From the NCBI GenBank assembly GCA_023249375.1, contig JAHFCT010000001.1, positions 212,112 to 276,111 of the forward strand: a stretch of DNA of 64,000 bases, written 5' to 3'. Source of the DNA: Gemmatimonadota bacterium. Lineage in GTDB: Bacteria > Gemmatimonadota > Gemmatimonadetes > Gemmatimonadales > Gemmatimonadaceae. Shown here piece after piece: positions 42,641-50,097 of the stretch. A program made the position numbers and the translations under genes. The stretch's first letter is position 1, and the number at the start of each line of letters is the position of its first letter. The notes beneath the pieces are model-generated. The model was not told the DNA's origin. It worked only from the letters and a program-made list of their open reading frames with translations, and ran no database searches.

Positions 42641-43448
42641 GACTTTCCGCGGTCCCGACTATGCCACCGCCTTCGCCTTCGCCAACAGCGAACTCGGCGA
42701 CGACGCCATTCTCGTCTGGTCGCGCAACATTCGCTACGGCACCGGCACCGGTGTCGAGGTGGCCTGCACAACCTCCGATTTGTTGTCTCAGTTCCGCAGC
42801 CGCGTGAGTCCGGGGACACCCCGGTTTTCCGCCGGCACGCGGCGCAGCGACGGCCGCCCGTTCATTCTCGCACTGGTTGGTCCGACGGGCGCCGGCAAGA
42901 CGACGACGGCGGCGAAGCTGGCGGTTCATCCCGATGCCTTTGGCGGGCTGAAGGTCGGATTCCTTTCACTCGACACGTACCGCGCCGGCGCCGTGGAGCA
43001 GCTGCAGAGCTATGCCGATGTCGCGGGACTCGATTTTGAACTGGCCTACGATTCACGCGACCTCGCTGGGGCGCTGACGCGTCTGGCCAAGTGCGACGTG
43101 ATCCTCGTCGACACGCCGGGGCGCGGCCCCAAATCCAACGGCGCCGCGTGGCGCGCAATGCTCAACCGGCTCGATCCGGACGAAACGCATTTTGTGGTTC
43201 CGGCGACGATGCGCACCGACTTGCTGCTCGCCGCGCGCTCGGACTACACCTCGATGGGCGCGTCGCACGCGATCATCACCAAGGTTGATGAAGTGCCGCT
43301 GGATTCCATGGTCGCCGTCTTCGCCGCCGAGGTCGGCATGCCGGTGCGCTGGGTGACCGACGGACAGGATGTGCCCACCGACCTGCGCGAAGCTGGCCCG
43401 ACGCTTATCGGCGCACTTGGCACCTGTCCCGCAATGGCGGCGGCATGA
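42630..43448 (+). CDS. flhF: FlhF, SRP-family GTPase of flagellar placement (short form)
   Basis: This 272-residue protein has a complete G domain: P-loop LVGPTGAGKTTTAAKL (about 82-97), LDTYRAGAVEQL, DTPGRGPKSN and the TKVDE specificity loop. Known FlhF proteins are about 360-450 residues with B, N and G domains. Here the G domain begins near residue 77, so the N domain appears absent and the N-terminal B domain is only about 60 residues. FlhF places flagella and recruits FliF. Overlaps flhA (11 bp) and flhG (4 bp). Confidence 0.88.
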   Translation: MRLETFRGPDYATAFAFANSELGDDAILVWSRNIRYGTGTGVEVACTTSDLLSQFRSRVSPGTPRFSAGTRRSDGRPFILALVGPTGAGKTTTAAKLAVHPDAFGGLKVGFLSLDTYRAGAVEQLQSYADVAGLDFELAYDSRDLAGALTRLAKCDVILVDTPGRGPKSNGAAWRAMLNRLDPDETHFVVPATMRTDLLLAARSDYTSMGASHAIITKVDEVPLDSMVAVFAAEVGMPVRWVTDGQDVPTDLREAGPTLIGALGTCPAMAAA

Positions 43449-44308
43449 GTTCGCAAACGGACGGACTGCGCCGGTTCGTGGTAGAGCGCGGACTTGGCGA
43501 CGGATGGACGCCGAGTGATGCGCGCGTGGTGCTGGTGGCCGCTGGCAAGGGCGGCATTGGCACATCGACGGTCGCGGCACTGCTCGCGCTGTCGTTCGCC
43601 GAGCAGGGCCGCCGCACGCTGCTCATCGATGGCGATGACCAAGCCGGCACGCAGCATCATTGGTTTGGCGTCGAACCGCGCATCGGCATTGGCGCGATGC
43701 GCACGAGCGGCATCGAGCCGCGCGAGGCGGTGATCCAGGCGTCCGAAATGCTCGATCTGCTGCCGGGCGGCGGTGTGGCCGACGCGGCGCAGCCGCTGCT
43801 GACCACGAGCGAGCGCCGGATGGTCTGGCGCCGCGTGGCTGGACTCTATTCCGACTACGACTTCGTGGTGATTGACGGCGGGTGCCGCCTCGACACCATC
43901 ATAGCGGCAAGCACTGCCGGGGTGCGGCGCCTGGCGGCGGTATCTGCCGCCGACCCGGTGGCCCTCGCAGCCACGTACGCCCTTTTGAAGGCCATCGACA
44001 GCCGTATTCCGGGCCTACCGGTGGATTTCGTAGCCAACGGGCACGACGAAGGGCGCGCCCGCGCCCTCTATGACCACGTGCAAATGGCGTCCCAGCGCTG
44101 GCTTCGGCGCGGCCTGAATTACGGTGGCACGATTCCTGAAGATGTGCACATGCGGGAACGGCTCGCAGCGGGCGGCACCTTTGCCGGCACTGCACCGAAC
44201 TCCCCGGCCGTCAGCGCCGCAGTCACGCTGGGAGGCCGAGTGATCGCCGAGCTGGACGATGTTGCGCGGCGTTCGATTGCACCGACCGCATACGCCTGGA
44301 GGCGTTGA
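43445..44308 (+). CDS. flhG: FlhG/FleN-like MinD-family protein with altered P-loop
   Basis: This 287-residue protein keeps the MinD/FlhG plan: deviant Walker A region VAAGKGGIGTST (32-43), a Walker A'-like LLIDGDDQAG and a D-containing FVVIDGGCRL. The P-loop lysine that follows GxG is Thr40, while the signature K35 remains. FlhG normally limits flagellar number by ATP-dependent dimerisation and acts on FlhF and sigma-54 activators. The loss of the P-loop Lys suggests weak or no ATP hydrolysis. The N-terminal QTDGLRRFV part could match the DQAxxLR activator helix. Overlaps flhF by 4 bp. Confidence 0.87.
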   Translation: MSSQTDGLRRFVVERGLGDGWTPSDARVVLVAAGKGGIGTSTVAALLALSFAEQGRRTLLIDGDDQAGTQHHWFGVEPRIGIGAMRTSGIEPREAVIQASEMLDLLPGGGVADAAQPLLTTSERRMVWRRVAGLYSDYDFVVIDGGCRLDTIIAASTAGVRRLAAVSAADPVALAATYALLKAIDSRIPGLPVDFVANGHDEGRARALYDHVQMASQRWLRRGLNYGGTIPEDVHMRERLAAGGTFAGTAPNSPAVSAAVTLGGRVIAELDDVARRSIAPTAYAWRR

Positions 44309-44311
44309 ACC

Positions 44312-45070
44312 ATGGATAGCAACGCGCTGTGGACGAAGTATCTCGGCGGTGATGCCGACGCCCGTCAGCAGCTCCTGAACGAGCATCTCGGGCTGGTGCA
44401 CTTTGTCGCCCGCCAGGTTGCCCGCGGACTCGCCGTTGACATGGATTTCGACGAACTCGTCAGCGCCGGCACGCTCGGGCTGATGAACGCGCTTGAGAGC
44501 TTCGATCCCAAGCGTGGACTCGCGTTCAGCACGTTTGCCGCGCCGCGCATTCGCGGGGCGATTCTCGACGAACTGCGCCGCCAGGATCACGTGCCGCGTT
44601 CGATCCGCCGCAAGACCCGCGAGATCAACGCCGCGCGCGAGTCGCTGTCGCGTCAGCTCTCGCGGCCGGTGACGGACCGAGAGACCGCAGACCGGCTTGG
44701 GGTGGATGTGGAAACGCTCTGGCGCTGGCAGGCCGACGTGGAAGGGGCGGTGCATCTGCCGCTCGACCGCAGCACGACGCCGCAGGATGATTCCGGCATC
44801 ACGCCGGTGGAACAGCTCGTGACGGAAGAGGAGAATGAGATCGAGAACCAGCTCAACCACGAGCAGGAAGTCGATCACCTTCGCGCCGCCATCATGAAGC
44901 TGAAGGAGCAGGAGCGCGTGGTGCTCTCGCTCTACTACTACGAAGAGCTCAAGCTGCACGAGATCGCCGAGATTCTCGAACTGACCGAATCACGCGTGTC
45001 GCAGATTCGTTCGAAGGCGCTGCAGCGCCTGCGCACCCAGATGGGCGCGCTGCGCGAGAACGTCGCCTGA
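44312..45070 (+). CDS. fliA: FliA, flagellar sigma-28
   Basis: This 252-residue sigma factor has region 2 (HLGLVHFVARQVARGL, DELVSAGTLGLMNALESFDP), region 3 (PRSIRRKTREINAARE) and region 4 (VVLSLYYYEELKLHEIAEIL, ESRVSQIRSKALQRLR). Length is as in other FliA (about 239-255). It would recognise the TAAR-N16-CGAT promoters seen before fliC, flgM operon and motA. FlgM (11337) is its antagonist. Follows flhG by 3 bp; the next gene starts at its stop (1-bp overlap). Confidence 0.96.
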   Translation: MDSNALWTKYLGGDADARQQLLNEHLGLVHFVARQVARGLAVDMDFDELVSAGTLGLMNALESFDPKRGLAFSTFAAPRIRGAILDELRRQDHVPRSIRRKTREINAARESLSRQLSRPVTDRETADRLGVDVETLWRWQADVEGAVHLPLDRSTTPQDDSGITPVEQLVTEEENEIENQLNHEQEVDHLRAAIMKLKEQERVVLSLYYYEELKLHEIAEILELTESRVSQIRSKALQRLRTQMGALRENVA

Positions 45071-45531
45071 TGCGTCGTCCCCTCGCGATCGCCAGCATGG
45101 CCGGACTCGCGCTGGCGCTCGCCGCCGTGCTGGCGGTGCGTGCCGGCTTGGAACGTCCGCTGCTGGCGGCCATCCGCACGGTTGATCCGCGCGTGGCCGC
45201 CTCGATGGTGATCGCGGCGGTGCTGGTGCAGGTGGCGCTCTTTCTCCGCGTGCGGGAGGACGAAGAGCGGCCGACGGCCGGGCGCACCCCCCGCGCGCCG
45301 CGGACGAAGCTGGGCCGTCGCGTGGCCATGGGCACCGGCAGCGTGCCGGTGATCGCTCGCCGCACCGGCCTGTCGCAGGATGTGGTGGCGCTGGCCTTGC
45401 GCCAAACCCGTGAGCCTGCTTCGCCCGTGAGCACCCCGGCGAGGACCCGGCAGAACCGGCCCATAACGGCAACTCTTGCCACGAGTTCGGGGTCGCTGAA
45501 CGGTCTCATCCGCCGTCTCACGCATTCCTGA
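45070..45531 (+). CDS. SwrB/YlxL-position small membrane protein
   Basis: This 153-residue protein has one or two N-terminal membrane helices (about 8-28, 48-62), an Arg/Pro-rich stretch and a predicted helix-turn-helix-like segment (SVPVIARRTGLSQDVVALAL, residues about 91-110). A similar membrane-plus-HTH protein (SwrB/YlxL) follows sigD in Bacillus and helps activate FliP assembly. The same position after fliA and the same layout suggest an analogue, but sequence identity cannot be judged by eye. Starts 1 bp within the fliA stop. Confidence 0.6.
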   Translation: MRRPLAIASMAGLALALAAVLAVRAGLERPLLAAIRTVDPRVAASMVIAAVLVQVALFLRVREDEERPTAGRTPRAPRTKLGRRVAMGTGSVPVIARRTGLSQDVVALALRQTREPASPVSTPARTRQNRPITATLATSSGSLNGLIRRLTHS

Positions 45532-45553
45532 GCCCCCGCGCCGCCGAATTCGG

Positions 45554-45569
45554 TGGCACGGTCGTTGCG
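45554..45569 (+). promoter_or_regulatory. Sigma-54 type promoter for flgF operon
   Basis: TGGCACG-GTCG-TTGCG matches the consensus at every fixed position, the best such site in the window. Predicted start near 45580, 23 bp before flgF. Confidence 0.8.
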
Positions 45570-45602
45570 CTACATCGGACCGGATTCAACCCGGACTTTG
45601 CC

Positions 45603-46301
45603 GTGGGCTCAAGCGTTCGACCAACCGGTCTCGAAAATGCCGCCGCCGCACTCCGCTACTGGGAGCGCCGGCAGGAAGTGGTCGCCAGCAACCTGGCGAA
45701 CGTCAACACGGACGGCTTCAAGGGCGAACGCGCCTTTGCCCGGTTGCTTGACGGCAACCTCCCCGTCGTCGACACCGCCACCGATTTCAGCACCGGCTCC
45801 ATCAGCCCCACCGGCAATCCGCTGGATGTGGCGATCAGTGGCGACGGGTTCTTCGTGGTCCAGACGCCCAAGGGCGAACGGCTCTCCCGCGGCGGTGCGC
45901 TTTCCATTGATGCCGACCGCCGGATCATCGATGCCAACGGCAACCAGCTGCAGGGCGTCGACGCGGTGCCGGCCGGAGCCAAGGTCATTGCCATCGACGG
46001 CCAGGGACGCGTTCGGGCCGACGGCAAGGACATCGGCAAGTTCCGCATCGAGACGGTGCCGCCGGGCACGAAGCTGCAGCACGAAGGGGGCGGCCAGTTC
46101 AGCACGACCGCTCCCCGCACCGAGGCCGACATGAACCGGACCAAGGTGCGGCAGGGCGCCATCGAAGGGAGCAACGTGAGTTCGCTCGAGTCGATGGTTG
46201 ACATGATCGCCGTGCAGCGCGCCTACGGCGCGGTGCAGAAGTCCATATCCGCCCTCGACGCCGTGCGCGGCATGGCGTCGTCGGACCTCGGCAAGCTGTA
46301 A
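45603..46301 (+). CDS. flgF: FlgF, proximal rod protein
   Basis: This 232-residue rod protein has the N-terminal motif YWERRQEVVASNLANVNTDG and the C-terminal VSSLESMVDMIAVQRAYGAV. It is close in length to E. coli FlgF (251). The start is the GTG at 45603, just downstream of the sigma-54 site; flgG follows at 24 bp. FlgF and FlgG are distinguished by order and by the flgG-like length of the next gene. Confidence 0.9.
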   Translation: MGSSVRPTGLENAAAALRYWERRQEVVASNLANVNTDGFKGERAFARLLDGNLPVVDTATDFSTGSISPTGNPLDVAISGDGFFVVQTPKGERLSRGGALSIDADRRIIDANGNQLQGVDAVPAGAKVIAIDGQGRVRADGKDIGKFRIETVPPGTKLQHEGGGQFSTTAPRTEADMNRTKVRQGAIEGSNVSSLESMVDMIAVQRAYGAVQKSISALDAVRGMASSDLGKL

Positions 46302-46325
46302 GCCCGACCTTTCAGGAGCCACCGC

Positions 46326-47114
46326 ATGGATCCCGCACTCCGCGCCGCCGCGAGCGGCATGATGGCACAGCAGACGCGCACCGAGGTGATCGCCAACAAC
46401 CTCGCCAACGTCAACACGACCGCGTTCAAGCGCAGCCGTGCGCACTTCGTCGACCTGCTCTACCAGACCGTGCAGGGCTCGGCGGCGGTGGGCAGCGCTG
46501 ACGCCGCCACGACACCCGCCGTGCAGGTAGGACGCGGCACGCGGCTCGCCGGCATCCAGCGGCTTCACTCGCAGGGCTCCGACGAACAGACCAACCGGCC
46601 GCTCGATCTTGCCATCGAGGGCGAGGGTTTCTTCCAGGTGCAGCTGCCCAACGGCGGCACGGGCTACACGCGTGACGGCGCCTTCGAGATGTCCGACACG
46701 GGCACGCTCGTCACGTCGGGCGGCCTCACGGTGCTCCCCGGCGTGAAGGTGCCGGCCGGCGCGTCGCAGATCACCATCGCGCAGAACGGCATCGTCAGCG
46801 TCAAGCAGGGCGACCAGACCGCACCGGTGGAAATCGGACGCATCGAACTCGCGCGCTTCGCGAACCCAAGCGGACTTGAGTCGCTGGGTGAGAACCTCTA
46901 CTCGGCGACGCCCGCATCGGGTGAGGCCGCGCCGGGATTCCCTGGTGACGAAGGCGTCGGGCGCCTGCTGCAAGGACACCTCGAAGCGAGCAACGTCGAA
47001 ATCGTGCAGGAGATGGTCGACATGATTGCCGCGATGCGCGCCTACGAGATCAACAGCAAGGCCATCAAGAACAGCGAGTCGATGTCGGACATCGCCAACA
47101 ACCTGGTGCGCTGA
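46326..47114 (+). CDS. flgG: FlgG, distal rod protein
   Basis: This 262-residue protein (E. coli 260) has RTEVIANNLANVNTTAFKRS at the N-terminus, RPLDLAIEGEGFFQV in the middle and EMVDMIAAMRAYEINSKAIK at the C-terminus, typical of FlgG. AGGAG lies 9 nt before the ATG. flgA follows by 5 bp. Confidence 0.95.
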   Translation: MDPALRAAASGMMAQQTRTEVIANNLANVNTTAFKRSRAHFVDLLYQTVQGSAAVGSADAATTPAVQVGRGTRLAGIQRLHSQGSDEQTNRPLDLAIEGEGFFQVQLPNGGTGYTRDGAFEMSDTGTLVTSGGLTVLPGVKVPAGASQITIAQNGIVSVKQGDQTAPVEIGRIELARFANPSGLESLGENLYSATPASGEAAPGFPGDEGVGRLLQGHLEASNVEIVQEMVDMIAAMRAYEINSKAIKNSESMSDIANNLVR

Positions 47115-47119
47115 GTTCC

Positions 47120-47560
47120 GTGACGCTCTTTCGCCGAGTTGCCATCGTTGCCGGCACCGCCGGCCTGCTCGCCGCCCTCGCCTCGACATTGAAGGCGCAG
47201 ACGGTGCAGGGGCCGCACGAGCTGGCGTCCGCCGGTGGACCGGTGGCGCTGCGCATGATGCCGCGAGGCACGGTGCTGCAGGCCGCCGATGTGGGTGGTG
47301 ACGCCGCCAGCGTGCTCGGCTTTGAGACGCAGCGCGTGATCAGCGCCGGTGAAACGCTCCGCGCCCCCGCCATTGCGCCGGCCGCCATCGTGCGCACCGG
47401 CGACGCGATTACCGTGCGCGTGGAAATGGACGGCATTACGGTGACTCGCGCCGGCATTGCACTTGGCACCGCGCGCATCGGCGCGCCGGTGCGTGTTCGT
47501 CTTGGCCAACATTCCCTGTCCGGCACCGCCGTCGCTCCCGGCGTCGTGCGCCTGCCGTGA
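47120..47560 (+). CDS. flgA: FlgA, P-ring chaperone (short form)
   Basis: This 146-residue protein has a secretion signal (RRVAIVAGTAGLLAALASTL, ending LKA) and a SAF-like domain (RGTVLQAADV and ISAGETLRAPAI). It is shorter than E. coli FlgA (219), lacking much of the N-terminal domain. It assists FlgI (48222) assembly in the periplasm. The start is a GTG. Stop overlaps the following frame by 4 bp. Confidence 0.82.
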   Translation: MTLFRRVAIVAGTAGLLAALASTLKAQTVQGPHELASAGGPVALRMMPRGTVLQAADVGGDAASVLGFETQRVISAGETLRAPAIAPAAIVRTGDAITVRVEMDGITVTRAGIALGTARIGAPVRVRLGQHSLSGTAVAPGVVRLP

Positions 47561-47571
47561 GGATCGACTTC

Positions 47572-48225
47572 ATGCGTCGTCTGCTCTCCACCACGCTCGT
47601 CTTCTTGTTCGCTGCGTCGTCCGCGGCGGCTCAAGCCAAAGCGCCCAAGAATGCCAAGGGCGCTGCCGTTGCACCGCCCGTCGACTCCGTCGCGCCACAG
47701 TACACCGGCCGCCAGTCGTGGACGTCCGATCGCTACCGTCTTGGCGTCGGTGACATCGTCACCGTGATGGTGAACGACCAGACGCTGGCGAGCGCGACCA
47801 CCAACAACTCGGCGAGTGACAAGCGCACCAAGGACATGGATTTTTCGGTGAAGCCGCCGGATGCGCCGACCAAGGCGTCGATGGCGATTGCCGCCAAGGC
47901 CGGCTTCAACAACAACGGCGACTCCAAGCAGAGTGGCGCGGCGACCCGCAACAACACCTTCCAGTCCACGCTGAGCGCGCGCGTGATCGCGGTGTCGCCC
48001 ACGGGGATGCTGCAGATTCGCGGCCGCAAGATGGTGAACGTCGACAAGAACCAGCAGGAAGTGACGCTCACCGGCTGGATTCGCCCGCAGGACATCGACA
48101 TCGGCAGCAACACCGTGGAGTCCACGCGCGTCGCCGACGCCGACATCGTCGTCTCGCAGAAGGGATCGCTGGGCAAGCCGCGCAGCGGCATCCTCTCGAA
48201 GGTCGTCGGGGCGATCTGGCCATGA
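47572..48225 (+). CDS. flgH: FlgH, L-ring protein without lipobox
   Basis: This protein of about 217 residues has an N-terminal signal peptide (RRLLSTTLVFLFAASSAAAQ) and the conserved FlgH core: YRLGVGDIVTVMVNDQTLAS near residues 52-71, and VNVDKNQQEVTLTGWIRPQD. E. coli FlgH is a lipoprotein with Cys at the lipobox. This one has an SSAAAQA-type signal peptidase I site and no Cys anywhere in the first 60 residues. The ATG at 47572 is preferred to the GTG 47557, which would overlap flgA. Confidence 0.88.
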   Translation: MRRLLSTTLVFLFAASSAAAQAKAPKNAKGAAVAPPVDSVAPQYTGRQSWTSDRYRLGVGDIVTVMVNDQTLASATTNNSASDKRTKDMDFSVKPPDAPTKASMAIAAKAGFNNNGDSKQSGAATRNNTFQSTLSARVIAVSPTGMLQIRGRKMVNVDKNQQEVTLTGWIRPQDIDIGSNTVESTRVADADIVVSQKGSLGKPRSGILSKVVGAIWP

Positions 48226-49295
48226 TCAACCCGGCCAACTTGCCCGCCCGCCGCGTGCGCCACGTGCTCGCGTGGCTTTGCATGTTCGCGGCCATGCTGA
48301 TGTTCGCCATGGAAGCGCGCGCCCAGGAAACGCGCGTGCGCGATCTGGTGCTCAGCGACCCGGTGCCGCCGGTGCGGCTCATGGGCTATGGCCTCGTGAC
48401 AGGTCTTGCCGGAACCGGCGACCGCGTGAGCGGCATCGCCGGCGCGGCACAGACGGTCACCTCGATCGTGAACCTGCTGCGCCGCTTTGACGTGGAGGTG
48501 CCGGCCGAGTTGCTGCGCACCAAGAACGTCGCGGCGGTGCTGGTGACCGCCGAGGTGTCGCCGTACCTGCGCCCGGGCGGCCGCTTTGAAGTGCGCGTCT
48601 CAAGCATTGGTGATGCCGCGTCGCTGCGCGGCGGTGTGCTGTGGATGACGCCGATGGTGGCCGACGCGGGGCAGCGCCCTGTCGGCGGCGCGCAGGGCGC
48701 GCTGCTGCTCAGCCCGTCGGCGATGTCGCGCTCGAGCAGCGAACCCAGCAACACGGCACGGATTCCGGATGGCGGCGTGCTCGAGGCGGAGATTCCCCGC
48801 CCCGCTCTCTCGGCATCCAACAAGCTGCTGTTGCGCGATCCGGACCTCGGCACCGCCACGCGCATTGCCGCGGCGATCGATTCGGTCTTTCAGACGCCCG
48901 GCACCGCGCGTGTTGATGATCCGGGAAGCATCACCATTGCGCCCAAGGACACGGGAGCGTCGTACGCGTCCACGCTCGCGCGCATTCGCGACGTGCGTCT
49001 GCACGCCGACCGCGCCGCGCGCGTCATCATCGATGCACGCGACGGCACCGTGGTAGCCGGCGGCGACCTCACGGTTGGCGAAGCCGTGGTCAGCCACGCC
49101 GGCGTCACGCTCACCGTCGGTCCAACCGCCGACACGTCACGCATCCGCGGCGATGTGCGCGTCGCCACCGGCACCAGTGTGCAGCGCATTGCGTCGGCAC
49201 TGCACGCGATTCAAACGTCACCCGCCGAGATCGCCGCGATCTTCGAGGGACTGAAGTCGGCCGGCGCGCTTTCCGCGGAGATCGTCGTTCGATGA
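48222..49295 (+). CDS. flgI: FlgI, P-ring protein
   Basis: This 357-residue protein (E. coli 365) has a signal peptide (LAWLCMFAAMLMFAMEARAQ) and the FlgI core: RVRDLVLSDPVPPVRLMGYGLVTGLAGTGD in part, NLLRRFDVEVP, KNVAAVLVTAEVSPY and SSIGDAASLRGGVLWMTP in part. Overlaps flgH by 4 bp and flgJ by 4 bp. Confidence 0.95.
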   Translation: MINPANLPARRVRHVLAWLCMFAAMLMFAMEARAQETRVRDLVLSDPVPPVRLMGYGLVTGLAGTGDRVSGIAGAAQTVTSIVNLLRRFDVEVPAELLRTKNVAAVLVTAEVSPYLRPGGRFEVRVSSIGDAASLRGGVLWMTPMVADAGQRPVGGAQGALLLSPSAMSRSSSEPSNTARIPDGGVLEAEIPRPALSASNKLLLRDPDLGTATRIAAAIDSVFQTPGTARVDDPGSITIAPKDTGASYASTLARIRDVRLHADRAARVIIDARDGTVVAGGDLTVGEAVVSHAGVTLTVGPTADTSRIRGDVRVATGTSVQRIASALHAIQTSPAEIAAIFEGLKSAGALSAEIVVR

Positions 49296-49585
49296 CCCGC
49301 GTTGACGGACCGTCAGCTGGCGGCCTTCCGACCGTTCCCGACCGCCTCGCGCGGCTCAAGGACACGAGCGGCAAGCTCGAAGGCGTCTTTGTCGAGCAGC
49401 TGTTCAAGGCGATGCGCGAGACGGTGCCGCAGGACGGCATCGCCGATGGCGGACAAGGCGAAGAGATCTTCAGCGGCATGTTCGACCAGAAGCTCGCGGA
49501 CCAGGTGCCGGCGCAATGGCATCGCGGCATCGCGAGCGCGCTCATGAAGGAACTGAAGGACCACGTGCGGCCGGAGTCCAAGTGA
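49292..49585 (+). CDS. flgJ: FlgJ, rod-binding domain only
   Basis: This 97-residue protein is the N-terminal rod-cap domain of FlgJ (LEGVFVEQLFKAMRETVPQD, GEEIFSGMFDQKLADQ). It lacks the C-terminal muramidase domain found in gamma- and beta-proteobacterial FlgJ (313 residues). The rod must therefore cross peptidoglycan with another enzyme; compare the M15-type domain within FliK. Overlaps flgI and flgN (GTGA) by 4 bp. Confidence 0.9.
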   Translation: MTRVDGPSAGGLPTVPDRLARLKDTSGKLEGVFVEQLFKAMRETVPQDGIADGGQGEEIFSGMFDQKLADQVPAQWHRGIASALMKELKDHVRPESK

Positions 49586-50097
49586 ACAGCGCCCTTCCTT
49601 ATGCGGTGGATGCGTCGCTCGTGAATGCCACGAGCACGGTCGCCGCACTCGTCGATTCCCTGCGCACCGAGGCGAGGCTCCTCGGCGATCTCGCGGCCAT
49701 CATGCGCCGGCAGCGCGAATCGGTGACGCACGACGACCTGCAGGGCGTCGACGATTCGGTCTTCTCCACGCACCGCGTACTCGTGACGCTTCAGGAAGCG
49801 CGCCGCCGCCGCCGTACGCTCAACCACGTGCTGGGCGAAGGCGATGACCTGAGCGTTGTTGCGCTGGAAGAGTTCTTCAACGGCGAACTGCCGACCAGCG
49901 TGGCGGAAGCCGCCGAGGCGCTGCGTGGCAGCGCGCTGGCGTTGCAGCAGGAAGTGACGGTGAACCGCCGCGTGCTGCGCGAAGCCATTTCCGCGGGCGA
50001 CCGCCAGGTGCAAATGCTCGTCAGCGCCGCCAACGGCGGCACGGGCGCCGGGGCCGTGCCCGCGAACGGCGGACGCCTCATCGACCGGAAAGTCTGA
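49582..50097 (+). CDS. flgN: FlgN-like chaperone of FlgK and FlgL
   Basis: This 171-residue helical protein begins with a GTG overlapping the flgJ stop. Features fitting FlgN: SLRTEARLLGDLAAIMRRQR near residues 22-41, then helices and the C-terminal LLSAANGG-like disordered tail with Gly/Ala. It directly precedes flgK, its client, whose start overlaps by 1 bp. The family is poorly conserved so identification is by position and helix pattern. Confidence 0.75.
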   Translation: MNSALPYAVDASLVNATSTVAALVDSLRTEARLLGDLAAIMRRQRESVTHDDLQGVDDSVFSTHRVLVTLQEARRRRRTLNHVLGEGDDLSVVALEEFFNGELPTSVAEAAEALRGSALALQQEVTVNRRVLREAISAGDRQVQMLVSAANGGTGAGAVPANGGRLIDRKV

